NCBI RefSeq assembly: GCF_028369105.1
Contig: NZ_JAQNDO010000001.1
Coordinates: 6,914,501-6,978,500 of the forward strand
Source of the DNA: Polyangium mundeleinium
GTDB taxonomy: Bacteria; Myxococcota_A; Polyangia; Polyangiales; Polyangiaceae
Length of the DNA: 64,000 nt
Direction: 5' to 3'
The stretch's first letter is position 1. Every line of letters starts with the position of its first letter. The translations under genes were made by a program, and so were the position numbers. Of the stretch, positions 1 to 8,892 are shown piece after piece. Under the pieces are notes generated by a model, which worked only from the letters and a program-made list of their open reading frames with translations, was not told the DNA's origin and made no database searches.

Positions 1-6
1 TCGGGG

Positions 7-1383
7 TCACCCCTTGGGCTTGCATTCGATCTCGGAGGGCGTGCCCTTTTTCACGTCGCACGAATAGACCGCGCTCTCCTTGCACCCGATGAGCTTGATC
101 GTGCGCTGGTATCGGGATCCCGACCTGTCCTCGGCGACGGTGATCTGCGTGCCCGCACATCCATGCGCCTTCCCGAAGTGCTCACGCGCCATCGCCCGGC
201 CCTCCACGCCGACGCGCGCGTGCATTTCGTCGAGTCCACACGTGAGGGCCTGCGTGTCCGGGTCGCGATCGCAGACGAGCCGCAGGGCCGTCGGCTCCTG
301 CCCGCAGGTGGCGTCGACGTCGACCTGCGCCACGAGCTCGCCGGGGGATACGGTTGGGGCCTGGAGCCGGCAATCGGGGCGCAGCTTGCCCAGGACCTCC
401 TGCGCTTTCGTGCGCACTTTCTCGCGGTCGAGCTTCTGCAGCGCCTCGCAGCTCACCTGCCGGGAGCGCAGCTTCCACGCGTAACAGCGCAGGGTCGCTC
501 GTCCTCGGCAGCCCTCGGCATGCCACACCTGGCTCCAGACCCCCTTCGGAGCATCGTACCCAATGGGATCCGCCCGCAGGCGCGGCGTCGCGCCCAGGGC
601 GCTGCATTGCGCCTCGTCCGCGTAATACCGCTCGGCGCGCCTCTGGCTGTCCGCCACCGCCTCGGGCATGGGAGGCTCGGGCGCGCATTGCCCTGCGTCG
701 TTCGCCGCGGCATCCAGCGCGCAGGTGATCGGCATGAGCGTCCCGCAGCCCGAGAGAAACACCTCGATCACTCCATCCTGGGGAATGGGCCCGGCGCCTT
801 GTGGGACGAGCTCGATCGTCTTGCAGCCCGTCTCGGCCTGGAAGACGGCGCGCGCGTCCGCCACCGCTGCTGCAAAGGCCTTCACCTCGGGCGGCGGGGG
901 CTCGCATTGCGGACGAATTTTGCCTGTCTCGCAAACGTACCGCGCTTCCTTGCCGCAGCCCTGCACGACCAATCGGTGGCCGTTCGAATCGGCCACCCGG
1001 AACCTCCAGGCGAGCGCGTCGTCGTCCGACGACTTCGCTTGGTCGAGCGCGCACCCCGTCTCCCGCCAGAACATCGCGCGCGCGACGAGCGACCTGTTGT
1101 GGAGCGATTGCACCTCGTCGACCTCCCGGGTGCATTCCTCCTCGTTGACCTTACCGTACAAAAGCGCGGTCTCGTACGTGCAGTTCTCCGTCACCCACAA
1201 CCCGCCGCAGGCCTGCAGCTCGCGGCCCGTTTGCACGAGCGGCGCCGAATCGACGTTGCAGGACAAGATGTCGTCGGGCGTCGTGGCCACGGGCGCCGGG
1301 CCCGAGGGCCAGACACGCCCACCGCCGCACGCCGAGGCGAACACGACGCCCGCGACGACCCACCACCCCCCATAGGTCTTCAT
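7..1383 (-). CDS. Lipoprotein with five tandem Cys modules
   Basis: Secreted lipoprotein of unknown function, 458 aa. I chose the ATG at 1383 because it gives a short basic start, a hydrophobic stretch and a lipobox-like ASAC; a longer reading from 1653 has only low-complexity Arg/Ser sequence in front. After the signal, a module occurs about five times, each with four cysteines in the pattern Cys, then about 20-30 residues to GC, then Tyr-x-Cys or an equivalent, then about 10 residues to a last Cys (for example ETGC, QGCGKEARYVC, RPQC). The even Cys count per module suggests disulfide-bonded domains outside the cytoplasm. It follows another small lipoprotein gene on the same strand by 16 bp, so the two are probably co-transcribed. 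I do not recognise the family. Confidence 0.75.
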   Translation of the reverse strand: MKTYGGWWVVAGVVFASACGGGRVWPSGPAPVATTPDDILSCNVDSAPLVQTGRELQACGGLWVTENCTYETALLYGKVNEEECTREVDEVQSLHNRSLVARAMFWRETGCALDQAKSSDDDALAWRFRVADSNGHRLVVQGCGKEARYVCETGKIRPQCEPPPPEVKAFAAAVADARAVFQAETGCKTIELVPQGAGPIPQDGVIEVFLSGCGTLMPITCALDAAANDAGQCAPEPPMPEAVADSQRRAERYYADEAQCSALGATPRLRADPIGYDAPKGVWSQVWHAEGCRGRATLRCYAWKLRSRQVSCEALQKLDREKVRTKAQEVLGKLRPDCRLQAPTVSPGELVAQVDVDATCGQEPTALRLVCDRDPDTQALTCGLDEMHARVGVEGRAMAREHFGKAHGCAGTQITVAEDRSGSRYQRTIKLIGCKESAVYSCDVKKGTPSEIECKPKG

Positions 1384-1399
1384 GACCCCCGATGCTACC

Positions 1400-1777
1400 T
1401 CAGCCCCCGGGGCCGCGCGCAACGGCGACGTAGAGGAACGCCTCCTTGCAGCCGTAGCCTTCGCGCAGCGTCGTGTCGACGCAGAGATCCCGCACGCGAT
1501 ACTGACCGCCGCCGCCGCCGTCGGGCGTCTCGATGGTGATGACGCAGTCGAGATCCACGGCTGGCGTCTGGACGGCAAAGAACTGCCCTGCGGCTCGCAT
1601 CGGCTGAAGCTTCGTCCTTTCGCCGACCGGACAGTCGATCCATACCGAAGCATCCGCGAGGGGCTCCCGAACGGGCCCCGCGCCGTCGCGCACCACGGCC
1701 ACCCGAAGGTGACCGGCGGGGTCGCAGGCCATGAGCAAGAGGGGGAGGAGCGCCCCGAGGGAGACGATTTGCTTCAC
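1400..1777 (-). CDS. Small lipoprotein, function unknown
   Basis: Predicted 125-aa lipoprotein. The GTG at 1777 gives MKQIVSLGALLPLLLMAC, a classic signal peptide with lipobox LMAC; longer readings add only Arg/Ala-rich sequence with no signal, so they were rejected. The mature part contains a short beta-rich region with Cys pairs (WIDCPVGERT, LDCVITIETP, LCVDTTLREGYGCKEAFLYV) and a Gly run near residue 95. The layout resembles a carboxypeptidase-regulatory-like or transthyretin-like fold (value, adornment, cytosolic-free Cys), but no family can be named. It is the first gene of a two-gene minus-strand unit with the Cys-module lipoprotein downstream, and it is divergent from the surface-repeat protein at 1866. 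Confidence 0.7.
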   Translation of the reverse strand: MKQIVSLGALLPLLLMACDPAGHLRVAVVRDGAGPVREPLADASVWIDCPVGERTKLQPMRAAGQFFAVQTPAVDLDCVITIETPDGGGGGQYRVRDLCVDTTLREGYGCKEAFLYVAVARGPGG

Positions 1778-1865
1778 AAGATGGGAGTACCACGGAAGCG
1801 TCGGCGTTGAGGAGGGGAACCACCTTCGCGCCGCGCCCAAGAAAGGGTACGCTCGACCCCGCGCC

Positions 1866-3110
1866 ATGACGCCGCGTCCCGACCCCACCGCCCCCACGAG
1901 GCGCACGCTCGCCGCGGCCGCCGCGCTCGCTCTCGGCCTGCTCACCGCCGTCGCGGCCGCCGACGAACCCGCGTCCGCTTCCGCCGCCGCTCCCGCTCCC
2001 GTCGCCATTCCCGCGCCCGCGCCCGCGCCTCTCCCCGACCCGGAGTATCCTCCGCCCGTCGTCGCCTCCGAGCCGAAAGCTCCATCGCCCGCGACCGTCC
2101 GGTATCAGCCCGTCAACGTCGGGTTCATGTATCCGATCGCCACGAATGCCGGCGCGCCGGACATCTTTACCCACCTCGACCTGGCCCTCGTGCTCGGCCG
2201 GATCGGTTATCTCGGCGGGTTGCAGATCGGGCCCGTGGGCTGGGTCGGGTACGATATGCGGGGCGCGCAGATCGGGCTCGCGCACGTCGTCGAGGGGCGC
2301 GCCGAGGGGCTCGAGCTCGATGGCCTCTTTTCCATTGCACGAGGCGATTTCGCGGGCGCGCAGATCGCGGGGCTCATGGGGTGGACGAGCGGGCGGATGA
2401 CCGGCCTCGCGCTCGCAGGCATGGCGAGTTACGTGTACGCCGATGTCGACGGGGTCCTCCTCGGCGGGCTCGTTTCGGTCGCCCGCGGAAAGGTCCGCGG
2501 GCTGCAAATGGCGGGGGGGACGAACATCGGGCGCGTCGACGGCCTGCAGCTCGGGATCGTGAACGTCTCGGCCGAGGTGCGCGGCGTGCAGATCGGGCTC
2601 ATCAACGTGGCGCGCCGGATCAAGGGCGTGCAGGTGGGGGTCCTGAACATCACCGACAAGCTCGAAGGCGAATCGCTCGGCCTCCTACCGATTCCGCGGC
2701 GCGGCGGCGTCCACCCGGTGGTCTGGGGGTCGAATTCGATCTTCGCGAACCTCGGCGTGAAATTCGCGAGCGCGTATGCGTATTCGATCCTCGGCATCGG
2801 CCTCCACAACCGGCCGCTCCCCGACGGGAAACGACAAGCTGCGTTCACGGCGGGGCTCACGCTGGGCGCGCGCGTGCCGATCACCGAGGGGTTCGCGGTG
2901 GCCGGGGATCTCGCGGGAAACCGGCTCTTCGCGGACGGCGTGCCGCTCACGACGCACGACGAGCTGTACAAGGCGCGCGTGCTCGTTTCGTTCGAGATTG
3001 CCAAACGGCTCGTGCCGTTCGTCGGGGGAGGCGTGGCGATGGCGGTGCAGGGATCGGATTCGCTGCGCTTTTCCTTCCTGCCGGAGGGGACGGCGGGAAT
3101 CGAGCTTTAA
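1866..3110 (+). CDS. Secreted surface-repeat protein (LA_2272-like repeats)
   Basis: Probable outer-membrane or surface protein, 414 aa. The ATG at 1866 starts an N-terminal signal peptide (Ala/Leu-rich, ending near AAADEP), followed by a Pro/Ala-rich linker. Residues about 90-270 consist of a repeating pattern of roughly 20 residues, in which short strands such as GAQIGLAHV, GLQLGIVNV, GVQIGLINV and GVQVGVLNI recur. This G-x-Q-x-G-x-x-N pattern is what I know from LA_2272-type surface repeats, which are expected to form stacked beta strands; the family assignment is from memory. A non-repetitive C-terminal part (about 290-414) ends in short amphipathic strands typical of outer-membrane beta barrels. 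Its stop codon overlaps that of the convergent gene by 3-4 bp. Confidence 0.75.
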   Translation: MTPRPDPTAPTRRTLAAAAALALGLLTAVAAADEPASASAAAPAPVAIPAPAPAPLPDPEYPPPVVASEPKAPSPATVRYQPVNVGFMYPIATNAGAPDIFTHLDLALVLGRIGYLGGLQIGPVGWVGYDMRGAQIGLAHVVEGRAEGLELDGLFSIARGDFAGAQIAGLMGWTSGRMTGLALAGMASYVYADVDGVLLGGLVSVARGKVRGLQMAGGTNIGRVDGLQLGIVNVSAEVRGVQIGLINVARRIKGVQVGVLNITDKLEGESLGLLPIPRRGGVHPVVWGSNSIFANLGVKFASAYAYSILGIGLHNRPLPDGKRQAAFTAGLTLGARVPITEGFAVAGDLAGNRLFADGVPLTTHDELYKARVLVSFEIAKRLVPFVGGGVAMAVQGSDSLRFSFLPEGTAGIEL

Positions 3111-3754
3111 CCGGCGGCCGCCGTGGCCGTCTCGCCCGGCGCGGGCAGGTTTTCCCCGGCCTGCGCCTGGTCGTGCGCGTCGAGCGCCCGGGCCGCGACG
3201 AAGAGGAGCGCCGCGTGCGCGAGCGAGACGAACGCATACGCGACGATCGGCACGATGTCGCGCTTCGGCCCACACATGACGAGGAGCGCCGCGACCAGAA
3301 GGACGTTGTGAAGGACCGACCAGCGGCCGACCCAACGGGCCCGCGCGGCGGCGTCCGGGCCGCGGCGGAGCATGAGGATGCCGAGCCCGAGCAGCGACCC
3401 GGCCACGTAGAGGCCACTTGGCGCCGAGAGCGTGAGGATGAGGACGCCGGGCTCCATGAGCTCGAGGGGCCTGCCGAGCATCTCCAGGCTGACGACGACC
3501 CCCACGAGCGCCGCGAGCGCCCCCGGGATGACCATCTGCCCGAGCAGGAAGCTCGTGATCGCCGCGAGCTTGACCGACCGCGGCGTCTTGCCGGGCACCC
3601 AGATCGGCACCTCGGCGGCGCGGTACGCGCTGCCGCCGCGCTTCTCGTACCGCGAAAGGACGAGCCCCCAGACGTCGCGCCCCGCGACACGGCCCACCAC
3701 GTACAACAGCGACGGCAGGAGCAGGGACCCCACAACGAGAATGATCTCCATCAT
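3107..3754 (-). CDS. Integral membrane protein, unknown function
   Basis: 215-aa membrane protein. The start at 3754 (Met-Met-Glu-Ile-Ile) places a transmembrane helix directly at the N terminus; an ATG 35 codons upstream (3859) would add a polar Ser/Thr-rich extension without a clear role. About five hydrophobic segments are visible: residues 2-22, about 68-90, 100-125, 140-160 and 165-190. The loop after helix 1 is basic (SRYEKRGG). The C-terminal tail is Ala/Gly/Glu-rich and probably disordered. There is no motif I can assign. It is convergent with the surface-repeat gene, with stop codons overlapping on opposite strands, so there is no room for a terminator between them. Confidence 0.7.
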   Translation of the reverse strand: MMEIILVVGSLLLPSLLYVVGRVAGRDVWGLVLSRYEKRGGSAYRAAEVPIWVPGKTPRSVKLAAITSFLLGQMVIPGALAALVGVVVSLEMLGRPLELMEPGVLILTLSAPSGLYVAGSLLGLGILMLRRGPDAAARARWVGRWSVLHNVLLVAALLVMCGPKRDIVPIVAYAFVSLAHAALLFVAARALDAHDQAQAGENLPAPGETATAAAG

Positions 3755-4014
3755 GACCTCGGCCTCGCTCGATGGACGCGCGAGGAGCGCCGAACGTTCC
3801 GTCGCGCCCGAGGAAGTAGGGTGGAGGGTTCGAGGAGACAAGGTGGCGAGCCCGGTCACGCCTCCTCCTTCACGCTCTGCGCCACGACGACACGCGGACC
3901 GGACATTTCCAGGTTCCGGTCACAAAAATTACCATATCGACGGTCCTTTCCGATCCTGGTAGACATTCGCCCCTGTCCCGGATGGTCACGAATCGGAACA
4001 AGGAGTCGTCGCCC

Positions 4015-4887
4015 ATGAAGAAGCTTGGCCTCGTGTACGGATTGCTGGCTCTCTCCGCCGCGCTCGCGACGGGTTGCGTCGCCGAGACGGGCGAGCCGGT
4101 GGACCTGGAAAACGTCGGGATGGACCTCACCTGGGAGGAGTTCAAGGCGCAGGCCTATCAGGAGCCGGAGACGGGCGTTTACATCGTCGACGGCGATACG
4201 CCGATGTTCAGCGAAGAGGAGCTCGAAGCGTTTTACCTCGAGCACGTGCAGCAAGGCCGGCTCGCGGTCATGACCTCGGGCGGCCAGGACGTGAAATGGG
4301 ATTCGGCGACGGCGCTGAACATCACGTATTGCATCAGCACTGGCTTCGGCAGCCGCTACAGCGCCGTCGTGAATGCGATGAACACGGCCACGAGCGCCTG
4401 GGAAGGCGCCGCGAACGTGAACTTCGTCCACAAGAGCGATCAGGACGCGAACTGCTCGGCGCAAAACAAGAACGTGATCTTCGACGTCCGCCCGGTGAAC
4501 GTGGGCGGGCAGTACCTCGCGCGCGCGTTCTTCCCGAACACGAGCCGCAACGGCCGCAACGTGCTCATCGACAACACGGCATTCACGTCGCAGGGCATCT
4601 CGCTCGACGGCGTCCTGCGTCACGAGCTCGGCCACGCGCTCGGCTTCCGGCACGAGCACACGCGCCCCGAGGCGGGCGCCTGCTTCGAGGACAACAACTG
4701 GCGTGGCCTCACGCCCTACGACTCGGGCTCCGTCATGCACTATCCGCAGTGCAATGGGACGAACTCCTGGGCGCTCAACCTGACGAGCCAGGACAAGGCG
4801 GGCGCGGCCCTGCTCTACGGCGCCCCGGGCAGCGGCGGCAGCGGTGGCAGCGGCGGCAGCGGCGGCGGCGGCAAGGGCAACAAGTGA
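4015..4887 (+). CDS. M57-family 'HEIGH' metallopeptidase lipoprotein
   Basis: Zinc-dependent secreted peptidase of 290 aa. The ATG at 4015 has AAGGAG nine bases upstream and gives MKKLGLVYGLLALSAALATG followed by Cys21, a lipoprotein signal. The zinc site HELGHALGFRHEHTR starts at His203 (HExxHxxGxxH of metzincins), and the Met-turn SVMHYP lies near residues 239-244. These match peptidase family M57 (dual-action HEIGH peptidases), which I know as common in myxobacteria. A propeptide-like region precedes the catalytic domain (residues 25-90). The protein ends in a Gly/Ser tail of repeated GGS, an odd extension that may be a surface linker. A strong intrinsic terminator follows 28 bp after the stop codon, so the gene is probably monocistronic. 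Confidence 0.9.
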   Translation: MKKLGLVYGLLALSAALATGCVAETGEPVDLENVGMDLTWEEFKAQAYQEPETGVYIVDGDTPMFSEEELEAFYLEHVQQGRLAVMTSGGQDVKWDSATALNITYCISTGFGSRYSAVVNAMNTATSAWEGAANVNFVHKSDQDANCSAQNKNVIFDVRPVNVGGQYLARAFFPNTSRNGRNVLIDNTAFTSQGISLDGVLRHELGHALGFRHEHTRPEAGACFEDNNWRGLTPYDSGSVMHYPQCNGTNSWALNLTSQDKAGAALLYGAPGSGGSGGSGGSGGGGKGNK

Positions 4888-4915
4888 TCGGCTGAGAGGA
4901 ATTCGAGGGAAGGGG

Positions 4916-4949
4916 AAAGGGGTCCTGGCCCGCGCCGGGACCCCTTTTT
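4916..4949. terminator. Bidirectional intrinsic terminator
   Basis: GGGGTCC (4919-4925) pairs with GGACCCC (4938-4944) and is followed by TTTTT; AAA precedes the stem, so it can also act for the opposite strand. It sits in the 66-bp gap between the convergent M57 peptidase and pyrophosphatase genes. Confidence 0.9.
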
Positions 4950-4953
4950 CATG

Positions 4954-5496
4954 TCAGGGTTTGCCCCAGGCCGCGTCCTTCCGATAGGTCGCGATCGACT
5001 CGGCGATCACGTCGAGGGCGCGCTTGCGATCGTAGAGGTCGTCGACCTCGCTGATCTTGCCCTCGAGGATCTTGTAGTCCTGAAAGAACCGCCGGATCTC
5101 GGCGAGGACGTGCGACGGCAGCTCCGTCGCTTCTTCGTAATGGGCATACGCGGGATCGTCGATTGCCACGGCGATGATCTTGTCGTCGATGCCCTTGTCG
5201 TCCCGCATGCGAAACCCGCCGACGGGCCGGGCGCGCACGATGGTCAGGGGATGCACGGGCTCCTGCATGAGGACGAGGATGTCGAGGGCATCCCCGTCGC
5301 CCGCGTGCGTCTGCGGGATGAACCCGTAGTTCGCCGGGTAGTGGACCGACGAGTAGAGGACACGGTCGAGCATGAGCAGCCCCGTGCGCTTGTCGAGCTC
5401 GTACTTGAGCTTGGATCCACGCGGGATCTCGACGACCGCAGGGACGAACTCGGCGATGGAGGAAGGGACGACGTGAATATCGTGAAGAGGGTGCAT
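4954..5496 (-). CDS. ppa: Inorganic pyrophosphatase, family I
   Basis: Cytoplasmic enzyme that hydrolyses pyrophosphate to two phosphates and so drives nucleic acid, sugar-nucleotide and lipid synthesis. The 180-aa product has the family I length. The substrate-binding segment EIPRGSKLKYELDK (residues 23-36), the tyrosine/His strip VHYPANYGFIP (51-61) and the metal-binding DGDALD (67-72, the family's DxDxxD) are all present. The start at 5496 (MHPLHDIHV) fits the family; an in-frame ATG 21 codons upstream would extend it into the terminator of the neighbouring gene. It is convergent with the M57 peptidase gene and separated from the SBBP lipoprotein gene upstream by a hairpin terminator, so it probably has its own promoter. 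Confidence 0.95.
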   Translation of the reverse strand: MHPLHDIHVVPSSIAEFVPAVVEIPRGSKLKYELDKRTGLLMLDRVLYSSVHYPANYGFIPQTHAGDGDALDILVLMQEPVHPLTIVRARPVGGFRMRDDKGIDDKIIAVAIDDPAYAHYEEATELPSHVLAEIRRFFQDYKILEGKISEVDDLYDRKRALDVIAESIATYRKDAAWGKP

Positions 5497-5540
5497 TCGT
5501 TTGGGGGTTGGGGCGTAGCTCGGCTCGCCCGAGCGTAGAA

Positions 5541-5570
5541 AAGAGGGGGGTCCGGCCAACCGAACCCCCC
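5541..5570 (-). terminator. Intrinsic terminator of the SBBP lipoprotein gene
   Basis: Read on the minus strand, GGGGGGTTCGG pairs with CCGGACCCCCC around a TTGG loop and is followed by TCTTTTC. It begins about 10 bases after the stop codon at 5581. Confidence 0.75.
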
Positions 5571-5580
5571 CGGGGAGGTA

Positions 5581-7728
5581 TCAGGGAGCGAGCTTCGCGA
5601 GGAACATGTCGGTCGCGCCGGCGGACGTGAAGGGGCCGCCGCCGAAGTCGATGATGTTTTCGAAGGTGCCCGTCACCCACGTGTTCGTCAGGGGGTCGAT
5701 CGCGACCGCCTCGCCCGACTGGTTCGTCAGCATGCCGCTGCCGTACCGCCAGAGCCAAAGCGGCGCGCCGCTCGGGTTGAGCTTGCCGACGAAGACGTCG
5801 CGCCCGCCCGCGCTCACGACCGTGTTGCCGCCGAAACTGACCTGGTTGAAGAACTCGCCCGTGATCACGATGTTGCCAAACACGTCGATCGCGAGCCCCT
5901 GGCCGCGCTGCGCGGTCAGGTTGCCGAACGACTTGCTCCAGACGTGGTTGCCCATGATGTCGAGCTTCGCGATGTACCCGTCGACGTTGGCCGTGCCGTC
6001 CGCGCACGTGAGCGTGGTGGTGCCGCCGTCGAACGAGAACGAGCCGGCATACTCGCCCGTGAGGACGACGGAGCCGTCCGTGGGATCCGTGGCCACGGCG
6101 AACGCGCGCTGGTTCGCCGCGTCGCCGAAGCTCTTGCTCCACTGGTGCGTGCCGGCGCTGTCGTACCGAGCCACCACGATGTCGTAGTCGCCCGCGCTCG
6201 TGAGCGTGTTGCCGTTGAGGAAGCTGATGGAGTTCTGGAAGGCGCCGACGAACGTGACCTGACCCGCGGGGGTCACCGAGACCTCGTAGCCGAACTGCGT
6301 GCCCGTGCCGCCAAAAGCCCTGCCCCAGACGGCGTTGCCGTTGGCGCTCGCGAACTTGAGGAGCATCGCGTCGAGCCCCGCCACGTTCGTGAGGAGCCCG
6401 GGGAAGTTGATGTCGCCCGAGAACTGGCCGGTCACGTAGGCCGCGCCCGTCGCGTCGACCGCGATGTCCATGCCCTGCTGGGTCACGGTGTTGCCGACGC
6501 TCTTCGACCAGAGATGAACGCCGTTCGTGTCGAGCTTGGCGGCGTAGAGATCGTCGCCGCCCGCGCTGTTCAGGGGGCCCCCGCCGAAGTTGATCGAGCC
6601 CTGGAACGCGCCCGTGACGTACACGTTGCCCGCGCTGTCGACCGCGATGCCGTTGCCGACCTGGGTCGCGGTGTTGCCGTACTGCTTCGCCCAGAGGACG
6701 TTGCCCATGGGGTCGTACTTCGCGACGAGGACGTCGGTGCTGCCGGCGCTCGTGAGCGTGCCGATGGCGCCGCCCATGTTGATCGAGCCCTCGAAGTGGC
6801 CGATCGTGTAGACGTTGCCCTGGGCGTCGACCGCGACGTCCAGGCCGACCTGGTTCAAGGCGCCGCCGAACGGCTTGCTCGCGACGTGGTTGCCCGTGCA
6901 AGCGAGCGCCGCGCCGCTGCAGTCCTCGTCCGCCGGGGAGGCGCAGTTGTCGAGCGAGGGAAGGACCTCGCCCATGCAGGCGCCGTAGCCCGTTCCATCC
7001 GCGAGGCAGGTCTGGCTGCCGCCCTTGCACAAGCCGACGCCGTTCGTGTTGTCGGGGCCGGTGTAGCAATTGATGCTCGTGCCCGGCGAGCACGCGCAGC
7101 CGATGCCGTCGTCCGGCGCGCCGTCGCAGTCGTCGTCCTGCATGTTGCAGACCTCGGCCGAGGGCAGGACCTGCCCGACGCACGGGCCGTAGGACTGGCC
7201 GTCGGGCGCGCAGGTGGCCTTGCCCGCCACGCAGACGCCCGTGCCGGCGGTGCCGGGGGGTCCGTCGTAGCAGTCCATCGTCTCGCCCGGCGCGCAGACG
7301 CAGCTCGGGTCGTCGTCGACGTTGCCGTCGCAGTCGTCATCGACGCCGTTGCACGTCTCGTTCGCGGGGAGGACCGCGTCGACGCACGCGCCGAACTCAC
7401 CGTTTGGCTCGCACGTCTGGACGCCGGCCTTGCAGGGGCCGACGCCCTGGGTGCCGTCGGGCCCGGCGTAACAGGGCTGCGTCGTGCCGATGGTGCAGCC
7501 GGGAGCGCCGCCGGTGCCGCCCGTCCCGCCGCCGCCCTGGCCGCCCATCCCACCGCCGCCCATCCCACCGCCGCCCATCCCGCCGCCGCCGCCCATCCCG
7601 CCGCCGCCGCCTTGCGCGATGCCTCCGGTGGTGTTGGGGGTGGGCTCGCCGCAGCCGGCGACGGCGCTGAGCAAGGCGAGCGTGATCGTGGGGAAAGATA
7701 GAGAAAGGAGTCGCGATCGGCGAAGCAT
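5581..7728 (-). CDS. MopE-type Cys/Asp repeat and SBBP-propeller lipoprotein
   Basis: Large surface lipoprotein of 715 aa. The start at 7728 gives a signal peptide ending VAGC (Cys26). Next comes a Gly/Met-rich linker (about 35-75), then three repeats (about 80-270) containing the acidic motif CNGVDDDCDG or variants (CNMQDDDCDG, CASPADEDCSG), alternating with CYxGPxxTxGVGxCKxGxQTC. These are the putative metal-binding MopE-like repeats seen in many myxobacterial surface proteins. The rest (about 280-715) is a series of about nine SBBP repeats of the type GLDVAVDAQGNVYTIGHF, which are expected to fold as a beta propeller. The motif AKxFGNxxxQxGxxIAVD recurs every 45-50 residues. It is probably a surface adhesion or ligand-binding protein with no catalytic motif. 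A terminator follows. Confidence 0.85.
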   Translation of the reverse strand: MLRRSRLLSLSFPTITLALLSAVAGCGEPTPNTTGGIAQGGGGGMGGGGGMGGGGMGGGGMGGQGGGGTGGTGGAPGCTIGTTQPCYAGPDGTQGVGPCKAGVQTCEPNGEFGACVDAVLPANETCNGVDDDCDGNVDDDPSCVCAPGETMDCYDGPPGTAGTGVCVAGKATCAPDGQSYGPCVGQVLPSAEVCNMQDDDCDGAPDDGIGCACSPGTSINCYTGPDNTNGVGLCKGGSQTCLADGTGYGACMGEVLPSLDNCASPADEDCSGAALACTGNHVASKPFGGALNQVGLDVAVDAQGNVYTIGHFEGSINMGGAIGTLTSAGSTDVLVAKYDPMGNVLWAKQYGNTATQVGNGIAVDSAGNVYVTGAFQGSINFGGGPLNSAGGDDLYAAKLDTNGVHLWSKSVGNTVTQQGMDIAVDATGAAYVTGQFSGDINFPGLLTNVAGLDAMLLKFASANGNAVWGRAFGGTGTQFGYEVSVTPAGQVTFVGAFQNSISFLNGNTLTSAGDYDIVVARYDSAGTHQWSKSFGDAANQRAFAVATDPTDGSVVLTGEYAGSFSFDGGTTTLTCADGTANVDGYIAKLDIMGNHVWSKSFGNLTAQRGQGLAIDVFGNIVITGEFFNQVSFGGNTVVSAGGRDVFVGKLNPSGAPLWLWRYGSGMLTNQSGEAVAIDPLTNTWVTGTFENIIDFGGGPFTSAGATDMFLAKLAP

Positions 7729-7950
7729 GTCTGAAGCCTCCGGCGTGGACCGAGAAGAGGGATCCCGAGTTTCCGTCACATTACTGATTGCAAGGCCATC
7801 CACAATACCCCGGCCGCTTCCCGCCGGTTCGGGCCGGAATCCTTCGGGAAATCGTGTCCGGGGCGCGGCTTGACGCCCAGGAGGGGGTCTGGTCTCCTAC
7901 GTTCCTGGATCGGCGTTCGCGAAGGACGCCGAATTCGCGGAGTTTTGCCC

Positions 7951-8892
7951 ATGCGAAGAGCCTTCTTCCTTTTTTCTTCGTTCGCCTTGTTCACCGCCTC
8001 GGCGCTCGTGCTCGGTTGCTCGGCCGCGAACACGGATGGCACGTTCAAGGGCGGGGAGGGCGGCGACGCGGGGCAAGGGCAAGGCGGCTCGGCCGGCACG
8101 GGCGGACAGGGGGGAACGGCGGGTCCGGGGGGCGCGGGCGGCGAAGGCGGCTCGGGCGGGTTCAACTTCCCGAGCGACGGCGGGACGCCCGACCCGGAGC
8201 TGCCCGGGGAGGTGTTCGGGCACAGCCCCGATCGGCTCTACAAACTCGAGCCCTACACGAAGCAGGTCTCGGTCGTGGACTACTTCGATGGCTGCGGCGA
8301 CGTCATCGACATCGCGATCGACAAGGACTCGAAGATCGTCGGGACGAGCTTCTCCGGGCTCTACTGGATCGACAAGACGACCGCGAAGTGCACGGAGATC
8401 GCGAGCGGCAGCTACCCGAACTCGCTCTCGTTCGTGCCAGCCGGCACGCTCGACGCGAACCACGAGGTGCTCGTCGGCTACCAGAACGCGACCTACGTGC
8501 GGATCGACACGGTCACCGGGAACATCACGACCGTCGGCTCGATCGGCGGCGGCTACTCGTCGAGCGGAGACATCGTGTCGGTGAAGGGCGGCGGGACGTA
8601 CCTGACGGTGAAGGGCAACGGCTGCGACGATTGCCTGATCGAGGTGAACCCGAAGACGGGCGCGCTCGTGAAGAACTGGGGCCCGGTCGGGAACTCGGAC
8701 GTCTTCGGGATCGCCTTCTGGGCAGGCAGCGTCTACGGCTTCACGAACTCGGGGTTCCTCTTCGAGCTCACCTTCAACCCGAACGGCACCAGCGTCACGT
8801 CGACGCCGATCGCGATCCCAGGGAACCCGAACCTGCAGTTCTGGGGCGCCGGCTCGACGACGTTCGCGCCCGTCGAGCCGCCGCCGAAGTAG
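7951..8892 (+). CDS. Lipoprotein with Gly linker and probable beta-propeller domain
   Basis: 313-aa surface lipoprotein of unknown function. The ATG at 7951 gives MRRAFFLFSSFALFTASALV and lipobox LGC (Cys23). Residues about 30-75 are a Gly/Gln-rich linker of the kind shared by the neighbouring lipoproteins. The remainder has repeated strands with the rhythm of a propeller (LYKLEPYTKQVSVV, LYWIDKTTAKCTEI, YVRIDTVTGNITTVG, LIEVNPKTGALVKNW, LFELTFNPNGTSV), each pairing a hydrophobic strand with a turn. A Cys pair (GCDDC) near residue 225 could bind metal or form a disulfide. It is divergent from the SBBP gene (222 bp between starts) and followed by the hairpin repeat, not by another gene. Confidence 0.75.
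   Translation: MRRAFFLFSSFALFTASALVLGCSAANTDGTFKGGEGGDAGQGQGGSAGTGGQGGTAGPGGAGGEGGSGGFNFPSDGGTPDPELPGEVFGHSPDRLYKLEPYTKQVSVVDYFDGCGDVIDIAIDKDSKIVGTSFSGLYWIDKTTAKCTEIASGSYPNSLSFVPAGTLDANHEVLVGYQNATYVRIDTVTGNITTVGSIGGGYSSSGDIVSVKGGGTYLTVKGNGCDDCLIEVNPKTGALVKNWGPVGNSDVFGIAFWAGSVYGFTNSGFLFELTFNPNGTSVTSTPIAIPGNPNLQFWGAGSTTFAPVEPPPK

Noticed and set aside
163-1539. Long plus-strand open frame over the Cys-module lipoprotein
   Set aside because: Shadow of the minus-strand gene in very GC-rich DNA; Arg/Ala-rich, no start-site or domain support.
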